From Trematomus loennbergii (lineage: Eukaryota; Chordata; Actinopteri; Perciformes; Nototheniidae), in contig JAAOOA010000352.1 of the NCBI GenBank assembly GCA_012861695.1, positions 15,001 to 79,000 of the forward strand: a stretch of 64,000 bases of DNA, read 5' to 3'. Of this stretch, positions 19,301-29,109 are shown in pieces. Position 1 is the stretch's first letter, and the number at the start of each line of letters is the position of its first letter. The position numbers and the translations under genes are program-made. Below the pieces are notes generated by a model that worked only from the letters and a program-made list of their open reading frames with translations, had not been told where the DNA came from and ran no database searches.

Positions 19301-20270
19301 TGGTTCTCTCCCAGTACTGGGTACTAGTTAATGCCACTATCACCACCACATTTAAACCAGATGAACTGGTAGTTATCCGGGGTGCTGGAGAGTCATTTTC
19401 AGGCTCCTCTCCACAATTGTCCCCCTAAAATGATTTTAAATAATTATTTTTGCATTTAAATGCATTTATTCTATCATTTATATGGTTCCCCAACACAATG
19501 CACATAGTCTGGAGCTCACTGGGGTCCTGCATATAATTTAATCAGGCGTTTTAACACTTTTTCCCATGAAAATGATTTTTAATCACTATCATGGGGCTAT
19601 GAAAATCAAATTCCGGGTAATGCAGAGCACAATTGCACCTTTTACAATTTAAATGTATTTGTATTATATATTTTTTTAGGCTAAAAAGGTGACCTCTCTG
19701 GGTGATTTAGTCAGTTTATGGAGCTTAGCCCACAAATCCTGGATGATCCAGGCCGAATTTGGGTGCTCATAGGCGGCCTGCCAGGCGCCCCCACCCGTGG
19801 AAAGCAAAAAAAGTGAAGAAAACGGTTAATTATATCTTAAAATAATCAAAAATGAAGTTTTGAAAAATTGTCAAAGAAATGACAGTACCCAACAGAGAAG
19901 GGGCCAACTGTTTGGGGCTTTTTCCCCTTCTCCGTTGTTTGGTGCAACGGAGAAGGGGAAATGAAGCCCCGGGACCTTTTCCCCTTCCCTGTTAAAAAAA
20001 TGTGTTCACACTTTTCAAACTACTGTCTGCACAAAATCAGAAACCCGGTTTTTGGGTGCACTTAGAAAAAAAAACGCTGTTTCTAATCTTGGAAGAATGT
20101 ATCCGATGAAAGTGCACTTTGGCTCGGATGAATTTGATGCCTCAAGACCCCCTAGCCTGGTTCTCAAAATACTTTAAGTTTGACACTGGATGAATGCAAG
20201 GTCAGTTTGCAGGGGACTTTGTCTGCATTATGATGCACTATTTTGGGACACAATTTTCTAATTTTTACCC
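19301..20270. other. Spacer between arrays A and B, with one hairpin
   Basis: No gene is recognised. Positions 19,891-19,993 can fold: 'ttttccccttctccgttg' pairs with 'caacggagaaggggaaa', with an additional outer 'aacagagaagggg' pairing. The rest is unique AT-rich and mixed sequence. Confidence 0.6.
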
Positions 20271-20760
20271 CTTTTCCTGGTTCTCACAAAAGTTAACTCT
20301 GATTATTTTGCCCATGGAGGAATGCCAGGGGAGTCGACAGGGGACTCCTGCGGGGTCATGAGGCACTATATTGGGACACAATTTTCTCATTTTGACCCCT
20401 TTTCCTGGTTCTCACAAAAGTTAACTCTGATTATTTTGCCATGGAGGAATGCCAGGGGAGTCGACAGGGGACTCCTGCGGGGTCATGAGGCACTATATTG
20501 GGACACAATTTTCTCATTTTTGACCCCTTTTCCTGGTTCTCACAAAAGTTAACTCTGATTATTTTGCCCATGGAGGAATGCCAGGGGAGTCGACAGGGGA
20601 CTCCTGCGGGGTCATGAGGCACTATATTGGACACAATTTTCTCATTTTGACCCCTTTTCCTGGTTCTCACAAAAGTTGACTCTGATTATTTTGCCCATGG
20701 AGGAATGCCAGGGGAGTCGACAGGGGACTCCTGCGGGGTCATGAGGCACTATTTCCGGGT
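20258..20760. repeat. Array B: about 128-bp tandem repeat, 4 copies
   Basis: Units start near 20,316, 20,443, 20,572 and 20,699 at 'ggaggaatgccaggggagtc' and include 'cggggtcatgaggcactat' and 'ccttttcctggttctcac'. Copies differ mainly by single-base indels in T or C runs. Confidence 0.95.
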
Positions 20761-21000
20761 ACTTTTTTTCATTTTCACCCAAATTTCCCTGGATGAAATA
20801 TATATATATTTTTTTTTTAGCCCATTTTCACCCAGTTCTGGCCACCGCGTTGCCTGGAGGACGCTTTTGCGGGGTCATGAGGCACTATTCCTGGGTACTT
20901 TTTTTATTTTCACCCAAATTTCCCTGGATGAAATTTTTTTTTGTGTTGTTTTAGCCCATTTTCACCCAGTTTTGGCCACAGCGTTGCCTGGAGGATAGGA
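20740..21000. repeat. Array B2: about 120-bp tandem pair
   Basis: Two units with 'ggggtcatgaggcactat', 'acccaaatttccctggatga', 'agcccattttcacccag' and 'gttgcctggagga'. The first part is shared with array B, so B2 looks like a recombinant derivative of it. Confidence 0.85.
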
Positions 21001-21129
21001 CCGAGATATGACAGACTCTCTGGCCGCCTCACAAGTCACTATTGTCGGACACTTTCTTTGCTTTACCCCGGTTCTATCACTCTTTCCTCCTTTGACCATA
21101 CAACCCGTTTCCTGCTGGGGTGGTGCCTG

Positions 21130-21515
21130 GTTCCGGGGCACCCCAAACCCTCTCATGGTCGGGGCACCATGTATTGATGCATCGGACCCAATGTTGCCAT
21201 CACCAGCCCCGCGTTGGTGCGGAGGTGGGACCATCCAACCCGGTGGTAACCCAAGCCCTCCCTTGGTCTGTGCACCATGATTGATGCATCGGACCCAATG
21301 TTGCCATCACCAGCCCCGCGTTGGTGCGGAGGTGGGACCATCCAACCCGGTGGTAACCCAAGCCCTCCCTTGGTCTGTGCACCATGAATTGATGCATCGG
21401 ACCCAATGTTGCCATCACCAGCCCCGCGTTGGTGCGGAGGTGGGACCATCTGACCCGGTGGTAACCCAACCTCCCTTGGTCCATGCACCATGAATTGATG
21501 CATCGGACCCAGTGT
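21130..21515. repeat. Array C: 107-bp tandem repeat directly upstream of the TATA box
   Basis: Units at 21,176, 21,283, 21,391 and 21,497 ('gatgcatcggacccaatgtt'), each with a CCAAT pentamer, a GC-rich 'ccccgcgttggtgcggaggt' and 'gtaacccaa'. The last unit ends less than 50 bp before TATAAA at 21,541. Confidence 0.95.
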
Positions 21516-21540
21516 CGCAATCACCGGTCACGCTAACGCA

Positions 21541-21598
21541 TATAAATGGAGAACTAGAACATCATTTTCATAAATTCATTGTGTGTGTTTCAGTAAGG
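21541..21598 (+). promoter_or_regulatory. Candidate core promoter or 5' leader of the recombinase gene
   Basis: TATAAATG at 21,541 follows the CCAAT-bearing array C and precedes the ATG at 21,599 by 58 bp. 'tgtgtgtttcag' at 21,582-21,593 could instead be a splice acceptor, which would put the true 5' end elsewhere. Sequence-based inference only. Confidence 0.4.
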
Positions 21599-22546
21599 AT
21601 GTCATCCGAATGCCCGGTGTGCAGACTCTTCTATCTGGCGTTGAACAAACACCTTAAGCACAAGCATGCAGTGCGGAACTTGGAGGAGAGGGGAATCCTC
21701 CTGAAAATAGCCAGTGGAAGGATAAATGTTCGGACCAAACCCTGTCCCATCGCTGGGTGTTCGTACGCTGGGAAGAGACTGGACCGTCATGTAAAACATG
21801 ACCACCCTGAGTTCTCCCGACATGAGGCACATCAGGTCATGGCAAGGCTGAAGCATAGTGTGGCACTGCAGTTGCTCCATGACCTCCGTGAGACTAACCC
21901 CATCATTGGAATGGCTACATCATTGGATATAGACAATGAGGAGGAATACCCCGGGCACCCTCCACCCTTCTCCCCACATACCGAGTGTGACAACGAGGAC
22001 TGCAGGCAGGTGATGCTGGAAAATGTGGCATTGAGGGCTCAGAAGGATGCCCTCAATGATGAGGTGAAGACCCTGCGCTCCAGGCTGAAAAAGGAGCTAA
22101 AACCCAGGAAGCAGAGTGCTGCTGTGCTTGAGGAAGAGGACGAATGTATACGATTTAAGGGCCTGGCAATCCCAAGTACCTCCGGCATAAACACAGTAGC
22201 CTCAGGCAGCAATACCCCTGTGAAGAGCCCGGTGAAGACTGTCATGCTTGCAGTAGCCTCCGGTAGCGAGACCCCTGTGAAGAGCCCGGTGAAGACTGTC
22301 ATGCTTGCAGTAGCCTCCGGTAGCGAGACCCCTGTGAAGAGCCCGGTGAAGACTGTCATGTCAGTAGCCTCCGGTAGCGAGACCCCTGTGAAGAGCCCGG
22401 TGAAGACTGTCATGCAGTCCCCAGTAACCTCCGGTAGCGAGACCCCTGTGAAGAGCCCGGTGAAGACTGTCATGCAGTCCCCAGTAACCTCCGGTAGCGG
22501 GACCCCTGTGAAGAGCCCGGTGAAGACTGTCATGCAGTCCCAGTAA
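21599..22546 (+). CDS. Zinc-finger protein with coding minisatellite (N-terminal part of tyrosine-recombinase gene)
   Basis: From ATG at 21,599. Two adjacent C2H2-like fingers: C-P-V-C with H-L-K-H-K-H, and C-P-I-A-G-C with H-V-K-H-D-H. Then follow an acidic linker, a coiled-coil-like stretch ('ENVALRAQKDALNDEVKTLR') and a basic patch. Next comes a Ser/Pro/Lys minisatellite (SGSETPVKSPVKTVM, about seven copies). The frame stops in the last unit because it has CCC where the two preceding units have CCCC. The upstream open frame extends to 21,512, but the ATG at 21,599 directly precedes the first finger. The role is presumably DNA binding for the recombinase encoded just downstream; this is inference. 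Confidence 0.65.
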   Translation: MSSECPVCRLFYLALNKHLKHKHAVRNLEERGILLKIASGRINVRTKPCPIAGCSYAGKRLDRHVKHDHPEFSRHEAHQVMARLKHSVALQLLHDLRETNPIIGMATSLDIDNEEEYPGHPPPFSPHTECDNEDCRQVMLENVALRAQKDALNDEVKTLRSRLKKELKPRKQSAAVLEEEDECIRFKGLAIPSTSGINTVASGSNTPVKSPVKTVMLAVASGSETPVKSPVKTVMLAVASGSETPVKSPVKTVMSVASGSETPVKSPVKTVMQSPVTSGSETPVKSPVKTVMQSPVTSGSGTPVKSPVKTVMQSQ

Positions 22547-22605
22547 CCTCCGGTAGCGAGACCCCTGTGAAGAGCCCGGTGAAGACTGTCATGCTTGCAG
22601 TAGAC
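22195..22605 (+). repeat. Coding minisatellite, 54-60 bp units
   Basis: About seven copies of 'gtgaagagcccggtgaagac' plus 'tgtcatg' and 'gcctccggtagcgagacccc'. Unit length varies by multiples of three (54, 57, 60 bp), so the peptide frame is kept except in the last copy. Confidence 0.95.
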
Positions 22606-22611
22606 GGCCAA

Positions 22612-23047
22612 GACATATGGCGAAGCACAGCTGGCGCTTACAGTAGAGGAGTTTAGCTGGGTCATGCGGTGGATGGGGATTAAAGAGGCATTGCTGGGTC
22701 CTCAGAATGAATTCTTCCTTTTCACAAGGGGGAATCGGGCCTCCAAGAACCTGAACGCTCACTTGAAGAGGGCATGGGCTGATGCTGGGCTAGAAACAGC
22801 CGTCACCTTCACAATCCTGCGCACTGCCCTGGCTGACAATATCAAGCATCACCAAGATCCAGAAAGCTGGTCGATTCTCGCCAGGTTTATGTGTCACGAC
22901 GTAACCACGGCGGACCGGTTCTACGCGAATGCGCCTGGAATAAAGGAGGCATTGAAAATCCGCTCCATGTTCAGGGCGTCATCGGTTGCGGCAGCAGCTG
23001 CATCAGCATCAGAAGGATGTCTACCGCTGTCCTTTGGGGGTCTGTGA
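22612..23047 (+). CDS. Tyrosine-recombinase-like catalytic domain (C-terminal half)
   Basis: The open frame includes 'YGEAQLALTVEEFSWVMRWM', 'NEFFLFTRGNRASKNLNAHL', then 'TFTILRTALADNIKHH' and 'ARFMCHDVTTADRFYANAP'. This matches the C-terminal half of tyrosine recombinases: an Arg in the LR box, the MCH histidine at the 'LGH' position and the RFY tyrosine nucleophile. The first catalytic Arg region is not found. The frame is the same as the zinc-finger ORF, but in-frame stops lie between them. The stop codon lies inside the first unit of array D. It could be a Crypton-like or another fish recombinase element; it is not a phage-type integrase. Confidence 0.6.
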
Positions 23048-23708
23048 GAGGGCAAAGAGAGGGGATTTCCCCCTTGTCTCTCCTGGAAGTGTGAAATAAA
23101 CAGAGTCCCACTGTTAGGGACTGGTGCTGGAGGTCTTTAGGCCGTCCTTTGGGGGTCTGTGAGCGGGCAAAGAGAGGGGATTTCCCCTTGTCTCTCCTGG
23201 AAGTGTGAAATAAACAGAGTCCCACTGTTAGGGACTGGTGCTGGAGGTTTCTAGGCCGTCCTTTGGGGTCTTTGAGCGGGCAAAGAGAGGGGATTTCCCC
23301 CTTGTATCTCGTGGAAGTGTGAAATAAACAGAGTCCCACTGTTAGGGACTGGTGCTGGAGGTCTCTAGGCCGTCCTTTGGGGTCTGTGAGCGGGCAAAGA
23401 GAGGGGATTTTCCCGGTCTCTGTCCTGGAGGTGTGAAATAAACAGAGTCCCACTGTTAGGGACTGGTGCTGGAGGTCTCTAGGCCGTCCTTTGGGGGTCT
23501 GTGAGCGGGCAAAGAGAGGGGATTTTCCCGGTCTCTGTCCTGGAGGTGTGAAATAAACAGAGTCCCACTGTTAGGGACTGGTGCTGGAGGTCTCTAGGCC
23601 GTCCTTTGGGGGTCTGTGAGCGGGCAGAGAGAGGTGGTTTTCCCAGTCTCCGCCCTGGAGGTGTGAAATAAACAGAGTCCCACTGTTAGGGACTGGTGCT
23701 GGAGGTCT
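23030..23708. repeat. Array D: 114-115 bp tandem repeat, 6 copies, each with AATAAA
   Basis: The spacing of 'gtgaaataaac' (23,091; 23,205; 23,319; 23,433; 23,548; 23,663) gives the period. Each unit contains 'ctttgggg(g)tctgtgag', 'gcaaagagaggggattt', AATAAA and 'gggactggtgctggaggtct'. The first unit contains the recombinase stop codon (TGA, 23,045-23,047), so the array appears to be a multiplied 3' end of that gene. Confidence 0.95.
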
Positions 23709-24262
23709 CCTGCATTTAAACAGATTCACCAGTTTATAACATTACTTTAGCCCTGATCAGAGCCCTGTTTTATGGGTAAGACAGCGAGGTGCTGTACCCT
23801 GGGTCTCTGGCTCTCTGAGACCCTGCTAAAAGCAGTGACTCTGCTGCCTGCATTTAAACAGATTCACCAGTTTATAACATTACTTTAGCCCTGATCAGAG
23901 CCCTGTTTTATGGGTAAGACAGCGAGGTGCTGTACCCTGGGTCTCTGGCTCTCTGAGACCCTGCTAAAAGCAGTGACTCTGCTGCATGCATTTAAACAGA
24001 TTCACCAGTTTATAACATTACTTTAGCCCTGATCAGAGCCCTGTTTTATGGGTAAGACAGCGAGGTGCTGTACCCTGGGTCTCTGGCTCTCTGAGACCCT
24101 GCTAAAAGCAGTGACTCTGCTGCCTGCATTTAAACAGATTCACCAGTTTATAACATTACTTTAGCCCTGATCAGAGCCCTGTTTTATGGGTAAGACAGCG
24201 AGGTGCTGTACCCTGGGTCTCTGGGTCTATGGGTCTCTGAGACCCTGCTAACAGCAGTGATT
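23709..24262. repeat. Array E: 138-bp tandem repeat, 4 copies
   Basis: Units start at 23,712, 23,850, 23,988 and 24,126 ('gcatttaaacagattcacca'), with a period of exactly 138. Copies are nearly identical; the last has a small 'gtctatgg' insertion and more changes at its 3' edge, the usual sign of recent expansion from inside. Confidence 0.97.
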
Positions 24263-25083
24263 CTGCTGTTTTTAGCTCATTGTACATTTAACTAATTAAA
24301 TATTATTAATATGTACATTATCCCGTCTATACTGACACATTTATGTCCATAACTCTGTATGTTTATTGAGTCCAATGTACACCGTCTAAAAACGACAATT
24401 GTGACTGAATTAAAACAGTTTGACAGCATTTGAACACTCATGTAGCCATGTTTGCAGCCCTGTTCCCTGGGTAACAATTGAATTACCCTCTCCTGTTGAA
24501 TTAAACATTTCCCACGGCTTTAAACACTAATATACCCATGATTCAGACAATTATTCCTGGGTAAATGTGTTATCTTTTCACCCTGGTCCTGAATTAAAAC
24601 AGTTCCCCTGACTTTAAACACTAATGTACCCATATTTTGCCCACTTATTTCTGGGTTAATATATCATCTTTTCCCCCTGGGTGTGTGTGGCACCATCTGG
24701 TGGAACATTTGTGAATTACACTAAAATCCAAAACTTTAATGTTTTTTATCTTAGCGAAATAATGGTTTAATGACCCCAATGTAATGATCATTTATGATTC
24801 TGCAGATGTTGTCTACACGTGTATCACAACGGCTTATTTTTAGAGTGATTTGGAAAACTCGGTTAGCGAGGTTTATTTTTGTCAATATGAGATGCACTGT
24901 TTTCATGTCCCATGTACATATCTGTACATATGGCCTCACGCACTACCAACATATACTAACACAGAGCAATGACTTGACTTGACTTGCTTGACTCTCACCA
25001 CAGTGACTTGGGACTTGCTTGATACTTGTAGGTCAAGACTTGAGACTTGCTCATGACTTGCAAATGTAGGACTTACTCCCACC
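24263..25083. other. Right flank of the array block
   Basis: At 24,510-24,690 array-A-like units return ('ttcctgggtaaatgtgttat', 'ccctgggtgtgtgtg'). From 24,960 to 25,090 there is a degenerate (gacttg)n run. No gene is recognised. Confidence 0.6.
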
Positions 25084-25890
25084 TCTATCATTTTCCGAAA
25101 CATTCTGTAACATTACCGAAGAAATGAAACAAACACCAAAAGTGTATCATGTGCTCGCATTGTATGCTCTGTTTGTAGATGTAATGCATCTTTGTGTCAA
25201 AAACAGCATACACATGAATACTTTGGCCGAAGTGCAAAAACTCCGTTATAATATTTCCCTTCATCTGGGGGATTCTGTGCTGGAGAAGATCCTGGGGATG
25301 TTGCAATCAGTATAAATGTATTATTGATTCAAATGGGGTGAAAACAATAAATTGTAAATATGAAATTCTGCAAATAAAAAAAGTGTTTTTTACATTTAAA
25401 AAAACTATATAATATAATTCTTAACTACATACTATACTTGGACTTTTTTCAAGATACTTTTAACATACTATACTAGCACTTTTAAAATAAATGTTCGGAC
25501 ATTCTACACTGTGACTCTTTTTTTAAATGATGTATAGGAAATACTATACTATGATTTGAAGACAACAGTTTTTTAAAATGTAAAAAACACTTTTTTTATT
25601 TGCAGAATTTCATATTTACAATTTATTGTTTTCACCCCATAGGAATCAATAATGCATTTATACTGATTGCAACATCCCCAGGATCTTCTCCAGCACATAA
25701 TCCCCCAGATGAAGGGAAATATTATAATGGAGTTTTTGCACTTCGGCCAAAGTATTCATGTGTATGCTGTTTTTGACACAAAGATGCATTACATCTACAA
25801 ACAGAGCATACAATGCGAGCACATGATACACTTTTGGTGTTTGTTTCATTTCTTCGGTAATGTTACAGAATGTTTCGGAAAATGAAGATT
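25084..25890. repeat. Central palindrome: 0.32 kb arms, about 0.16 kb spacer
   Basis: 25,088-25,405 and 25,575-25,886 are inverted copies with few differences ('ctggagaagatcctgggga', 'gtatcatgtgctcgcattgt'). Each arm contains the same open frame ('HVLALYALFVDVMHLCVKNS', 'LEKILGML') read towards the centre. I do not recognise the encoded sequence. The spacer is AT-rich. Confidence 0.93.
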
Positions 25891-26087
25891 CTAGGACCAC
25901 TTTAAATGTTTAGTTTACAATCGTTTCCCAATGACCCGGAATAGTACTGCCAGAATGAACGATATCCAAAATGTCTTCTAGTTTACAAACTTCAGCCATT
26001 CTGTTTACACGGGGATCACTACTCATTCCGTTTTCAATCGTCATCAACAACACACTTATTAAACAGGTATTGACTGCATTCTGATAG
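25891..26087. other. Right inner arm sequence
   Basis: Sequence between the palindrome and the hAT insertion. It continues after the insertion at 27,055. No gene is seen. Confidence 0.5.
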
Positions 26088-26436
26088 ATATATACTAGGG
26101 CTGTCTAGGGCGTTAATAACGCGTTAACGCAAAAAAAAATTAACGCCACTAATTATTTTAACGCGATTAACGCATGTGTACTTTTTGTCCTCGGCCGCCG
26201 TAGTTTCAGAGCGCATAGAGTGTAAAATACCATCGACAAGCTGATGCTGACAGCCCCGCTCCTGCCGCCCGCTTGTGGCAGACCACACTACCACGCTCAC
26301 TGGCAGGCCCGGACTGGCCATCGGGAGGACCGGGAAGGAGTGTGTATGTGTGGCGCGACTCGTGCGAGCGAGGCACACCTTACGTGTTGTTGTTGTTAGC
26401 ATCTGGTGCTAGCTAGCTGCGCTGACGGATATAAGG

Positions 26437-26608
26437 AGCTGTTTCAATGACATTTCGCCGACAACTGCGCCGAGCACTTGACTTTATGCAGGTAGCCAGA
26501 CAGTGGGACATTGTACGAAAAGTCAGCACGGATAGTGCGCGCAACATGATTGCAGCGTCCAGGCAGCTCCCATTCGAGCATATATGCCTTGAGCTGCACA
26601 TAGCTCCA
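26437..26608 (+). pseudogene. hAT transposase fragment
   Basis: The plus-strand frame reads 'TFRRQLRRALDFMQVARQWD', then 'VRKVSTDSARNMIAASRQLP', matching the core of ZBED1-type hAT transposases around the TDSA-N-M motif. It is cut short by a stop and by the CA microsatellite at 26,628. Confidence 0.75.
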
Positions 26609-26627
26609 TAGATCCATCACAGTGTCT

Positions 26628-26666
<39 letters not shown>

Positions 26667-26667
26667 A

Positions 26668-26733
<66 letters not shown>

Positions 26734-26756
26734 CACACACACACACACACACACAG
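26628..26756. repeat. (CA)n microsatellite inside the hAT element
   Basis: CA run with 'ccacca' and 'caaca' interruptions. Confidence 0.95.
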
Positions 26757-27159
26757 TATTATTGTATGAGAGAGGTTCCAGGTTGAATTGAGGTGAATAT
26801 TTGTAATGTTCAGAGGTTGTTGTGTTTAATATTCATGAGAATATTTGTCATTGTTCAAATGATAATAAACAAACATATAAAGCATATTTGTCCACTCATA
26901 TGTTGATAAGAGTATTAAAAACTTGAAAGATATCCCTCTAAGGTACATTTAGAACAGATAAAAAATGTGCGATTAATTTGCGATTAATCGCGATTAACTA
27001 TGGACAATCATGCGATTAATCGCGATTAAATATTTTAATCGACTGACAGCCCTAATATATACAGATTGTTTTCCATAGTAGTTACCCATTTTTATTTTAC
27101 TTTAAAGAAAAGTCAAAGTATCGAAAAAAAAATATCCCTGGCTTCAATCAACCGCTGGT

Positions 27160-27673
27160 TATTAGTCTTCTTCTCCATCCAGCTCGGCATGGATCTTTTC
27201 AAGTCTCTCCTTGAGGCGTCTGCAGTTTTTGAGATTGTGCAGAAAAGCCTCCGAAGCGCCTTGGATCCTCCATTCAGCCGTGTAAATGTTTTTACCATTA
27301 AGACTCTGGTCAATCACAGTAATGAAGTCGGCGAGCCAAAGTCTTTTCATTAACGCGTTGTAATTGTTTCTGAAGAATATTCTGGAATGTCATTCAGACA
27401 ATCGTGTTGCCTCTTGCCGGGGTGACTGACTCGGCATCCATTGCAGATTTCTTCTCTGTACCGATGCAGCACCCTCTCCAGAATATCAACCAACTCCGAT
27501 TTCACTATGTTCAAAAACAGAGACGTCTTGGCCCAAGGAGTAACATCAGCAGCAGTAGTACTGCAAGATTTGGGTGTCCACAATGGTGGTGATGATGGTA
27601 GTCCGGAGTTTGTTCCTGGCTGCAACTCGCGGGGGGACACTTGGTTTTTCTCAGATCCCTGGCTAGTTTTCAA
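27160..27673 (-). pseudogene. Unidentified element protein with Cys/His motif, right copy
   Basis: Inverted copy of the frame at 16,422-16,787 with the same 'NIVKSELVDILERVLHRYRE' and 'CNGCRVSHPGKRQHDC', plus a C-terminus lost on the left ('GKNIYTAEWRIQGASEAFLH', 'LERLEKIHAELDGEED' region, stop near 27,163). A one-base shift near 27,365 separates it into two frames. It is charged and probably helical at the C-terminus. Function unknown. Confidence 0.6.
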
Positions 27674-29109
27674 CGGTCGTCTTAGTGGGGTCCTTCATTT
27701 TAGATGATTTGCTGAGTGGGGGGTGGACTTATTGCGTTGAGTGGGGGGAGTCATCTGTAGAATTGAGAGTTTTTAGAAAGTTCTTTAAGCTTTGTAGCTT
27801 TTTCTATCATTTCCAACCAAGCAGCAAGAGGTCAAATTTAAGAATAAGTAATAGTTTGTCACGATTTTACGGAAAAAGTCAAAGTATAGTTATATATATA
27901 TGGAAAAGTCATTTGTACAATAGTATGTTGAAAAACAAAAACAAAAAAGAAACTCAATTCATTACAAATTAATGAATATTTTACCAAGTTATAAAGTTTT
28001 GCATCCATTAAAGTGTAACTATAAGTATCTTTGTAGGAGAAAAAACTAAATAATTTAAGTTATTCCATAAAACTGGATTGTCTTACTAAAATCCCAGAGT
28101 GCCTTTAAGAGTCACAGTCTTAAAGAAAATCTGTTCAGAAAAAGTACTTAACTTTCTACCTGTTGTAAAGTTGTCATACATAAAACTGTATCCAAAAAGT
28201 AAGTGAAAGACAACGGGAGAAAAAATAAAGTGTTAAAATCACCAACTTCCCTTTGAGAGTCTTTAAGAAAATACATTTGTTACAAAATAATTGACATTCT
28301 ACCAGTTGTCAAATGTTCCTACATAAAAGTGTATCAAAAAAAGTATCTTGGTAGCTGAAAATAACTAAAATATCAGAGAAAACCTACATTGTTTAACTGA
28401 ACAAGTGTTTTTTTTAAACGGGGTATTAAAGAAACCCCCATTCCTTACAAAACTTCATATTATACCCTTTTGTTAAGTGTTGCATACATCAAAGTGTATC
28501 TAAAAGTATCTTGGTAACACAAGAAAAGAGAAAAAAGTCAAAATCTGCCTTGTGCAGTAAATAAATGTTAAAATCACAAACTTGCCTTTTAGAGAAACAG
28601 TCTTTAAGAAAAAATCTAATCAGACAATGTACTTCATTTTCTAGTTTTAAGGTTTTGCATACCTCAAAGTGTGTCTAAAAGTATCTTGGCAAGAGAAAAA
28701 AGCCAAAATCTGCCTAGTGTCAGTAAATAAGTGTTAAAATCACAAACTTGCCTTTTAGAGTCACAGTCTTTAAGAAAATAAATGTGTTACAAAGTGATTG
28801 ACATTCTACCAGTTGTAAAGTTTTCAGACAACAAACTGTATCTAAAAGTATCTTGGTAGCAGAAAAAAGCAAAAATCAGTAAAGTCATCAAAAACGACAT
28901 TGTTTAGCTGGATTGTCTTACTTAAATCAAAAAGCTGCCATTAAGAGTCACATTCTTAAATAACATCTATTTAGACAAAGTATTTGATTTTTCTAGTTTT
29001 AACTTTTTGCATACCTCAAAGTGTATCTAAAAGTATCTTGGCAAGAGAAAAAAGCCTAAATCTGCCGAGTGTCAGTAGAAAAGTGTTAAAATCACAAACT
29101 TGCCTTTTA
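27674..29109. repeat. Right inner arm, degenerate about 200-bp repeats
   Basis: 27,690-28,190 is the inverted copy of 16,390-15,190. From 28,200 to 29,109 the phrases 'aaagtgtatctaaaagtatc', 'ttggtagcagaaaaaa', 'gttaaaatcacaaacttgcc' and 'gagtcacagtctttaagaaa' recur every roughly 200 bp with much divergence. No gene is seen. Confidence 0.75.

Larger units (their letters stand above)
26096..27054 (+). mobile_element. hAT element, non-autonomous
   Basis: Terminal inverted repeats tagggctgtc (26,096) and gacagcccta (ending 27,054), with an 8-bp target-site duplication atatatac at 26,088-26,095 and 27,055-27,062. The inner ends carry the typical 'gttaacgc' and 'gcgattaatcgcgatta' repeats. Confidence 0.95.

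Noticed and set aside
21280..21524. Open frames in the 107-bp array on both strands
   Set aside because: Array translation only; the real gene starts downstream at 21,599.
23709..24262. 138-bp array as a possible centromeric satellite
   Set aside because: Only four copies lie in a unique gene-containing block; no large array is seen in the window.
24960..25090. (gacttg)n stretch as a regulatory array
   Set aside because: Degenerate simple repeat common in fish transposon remnants; nothing indicates regulation.
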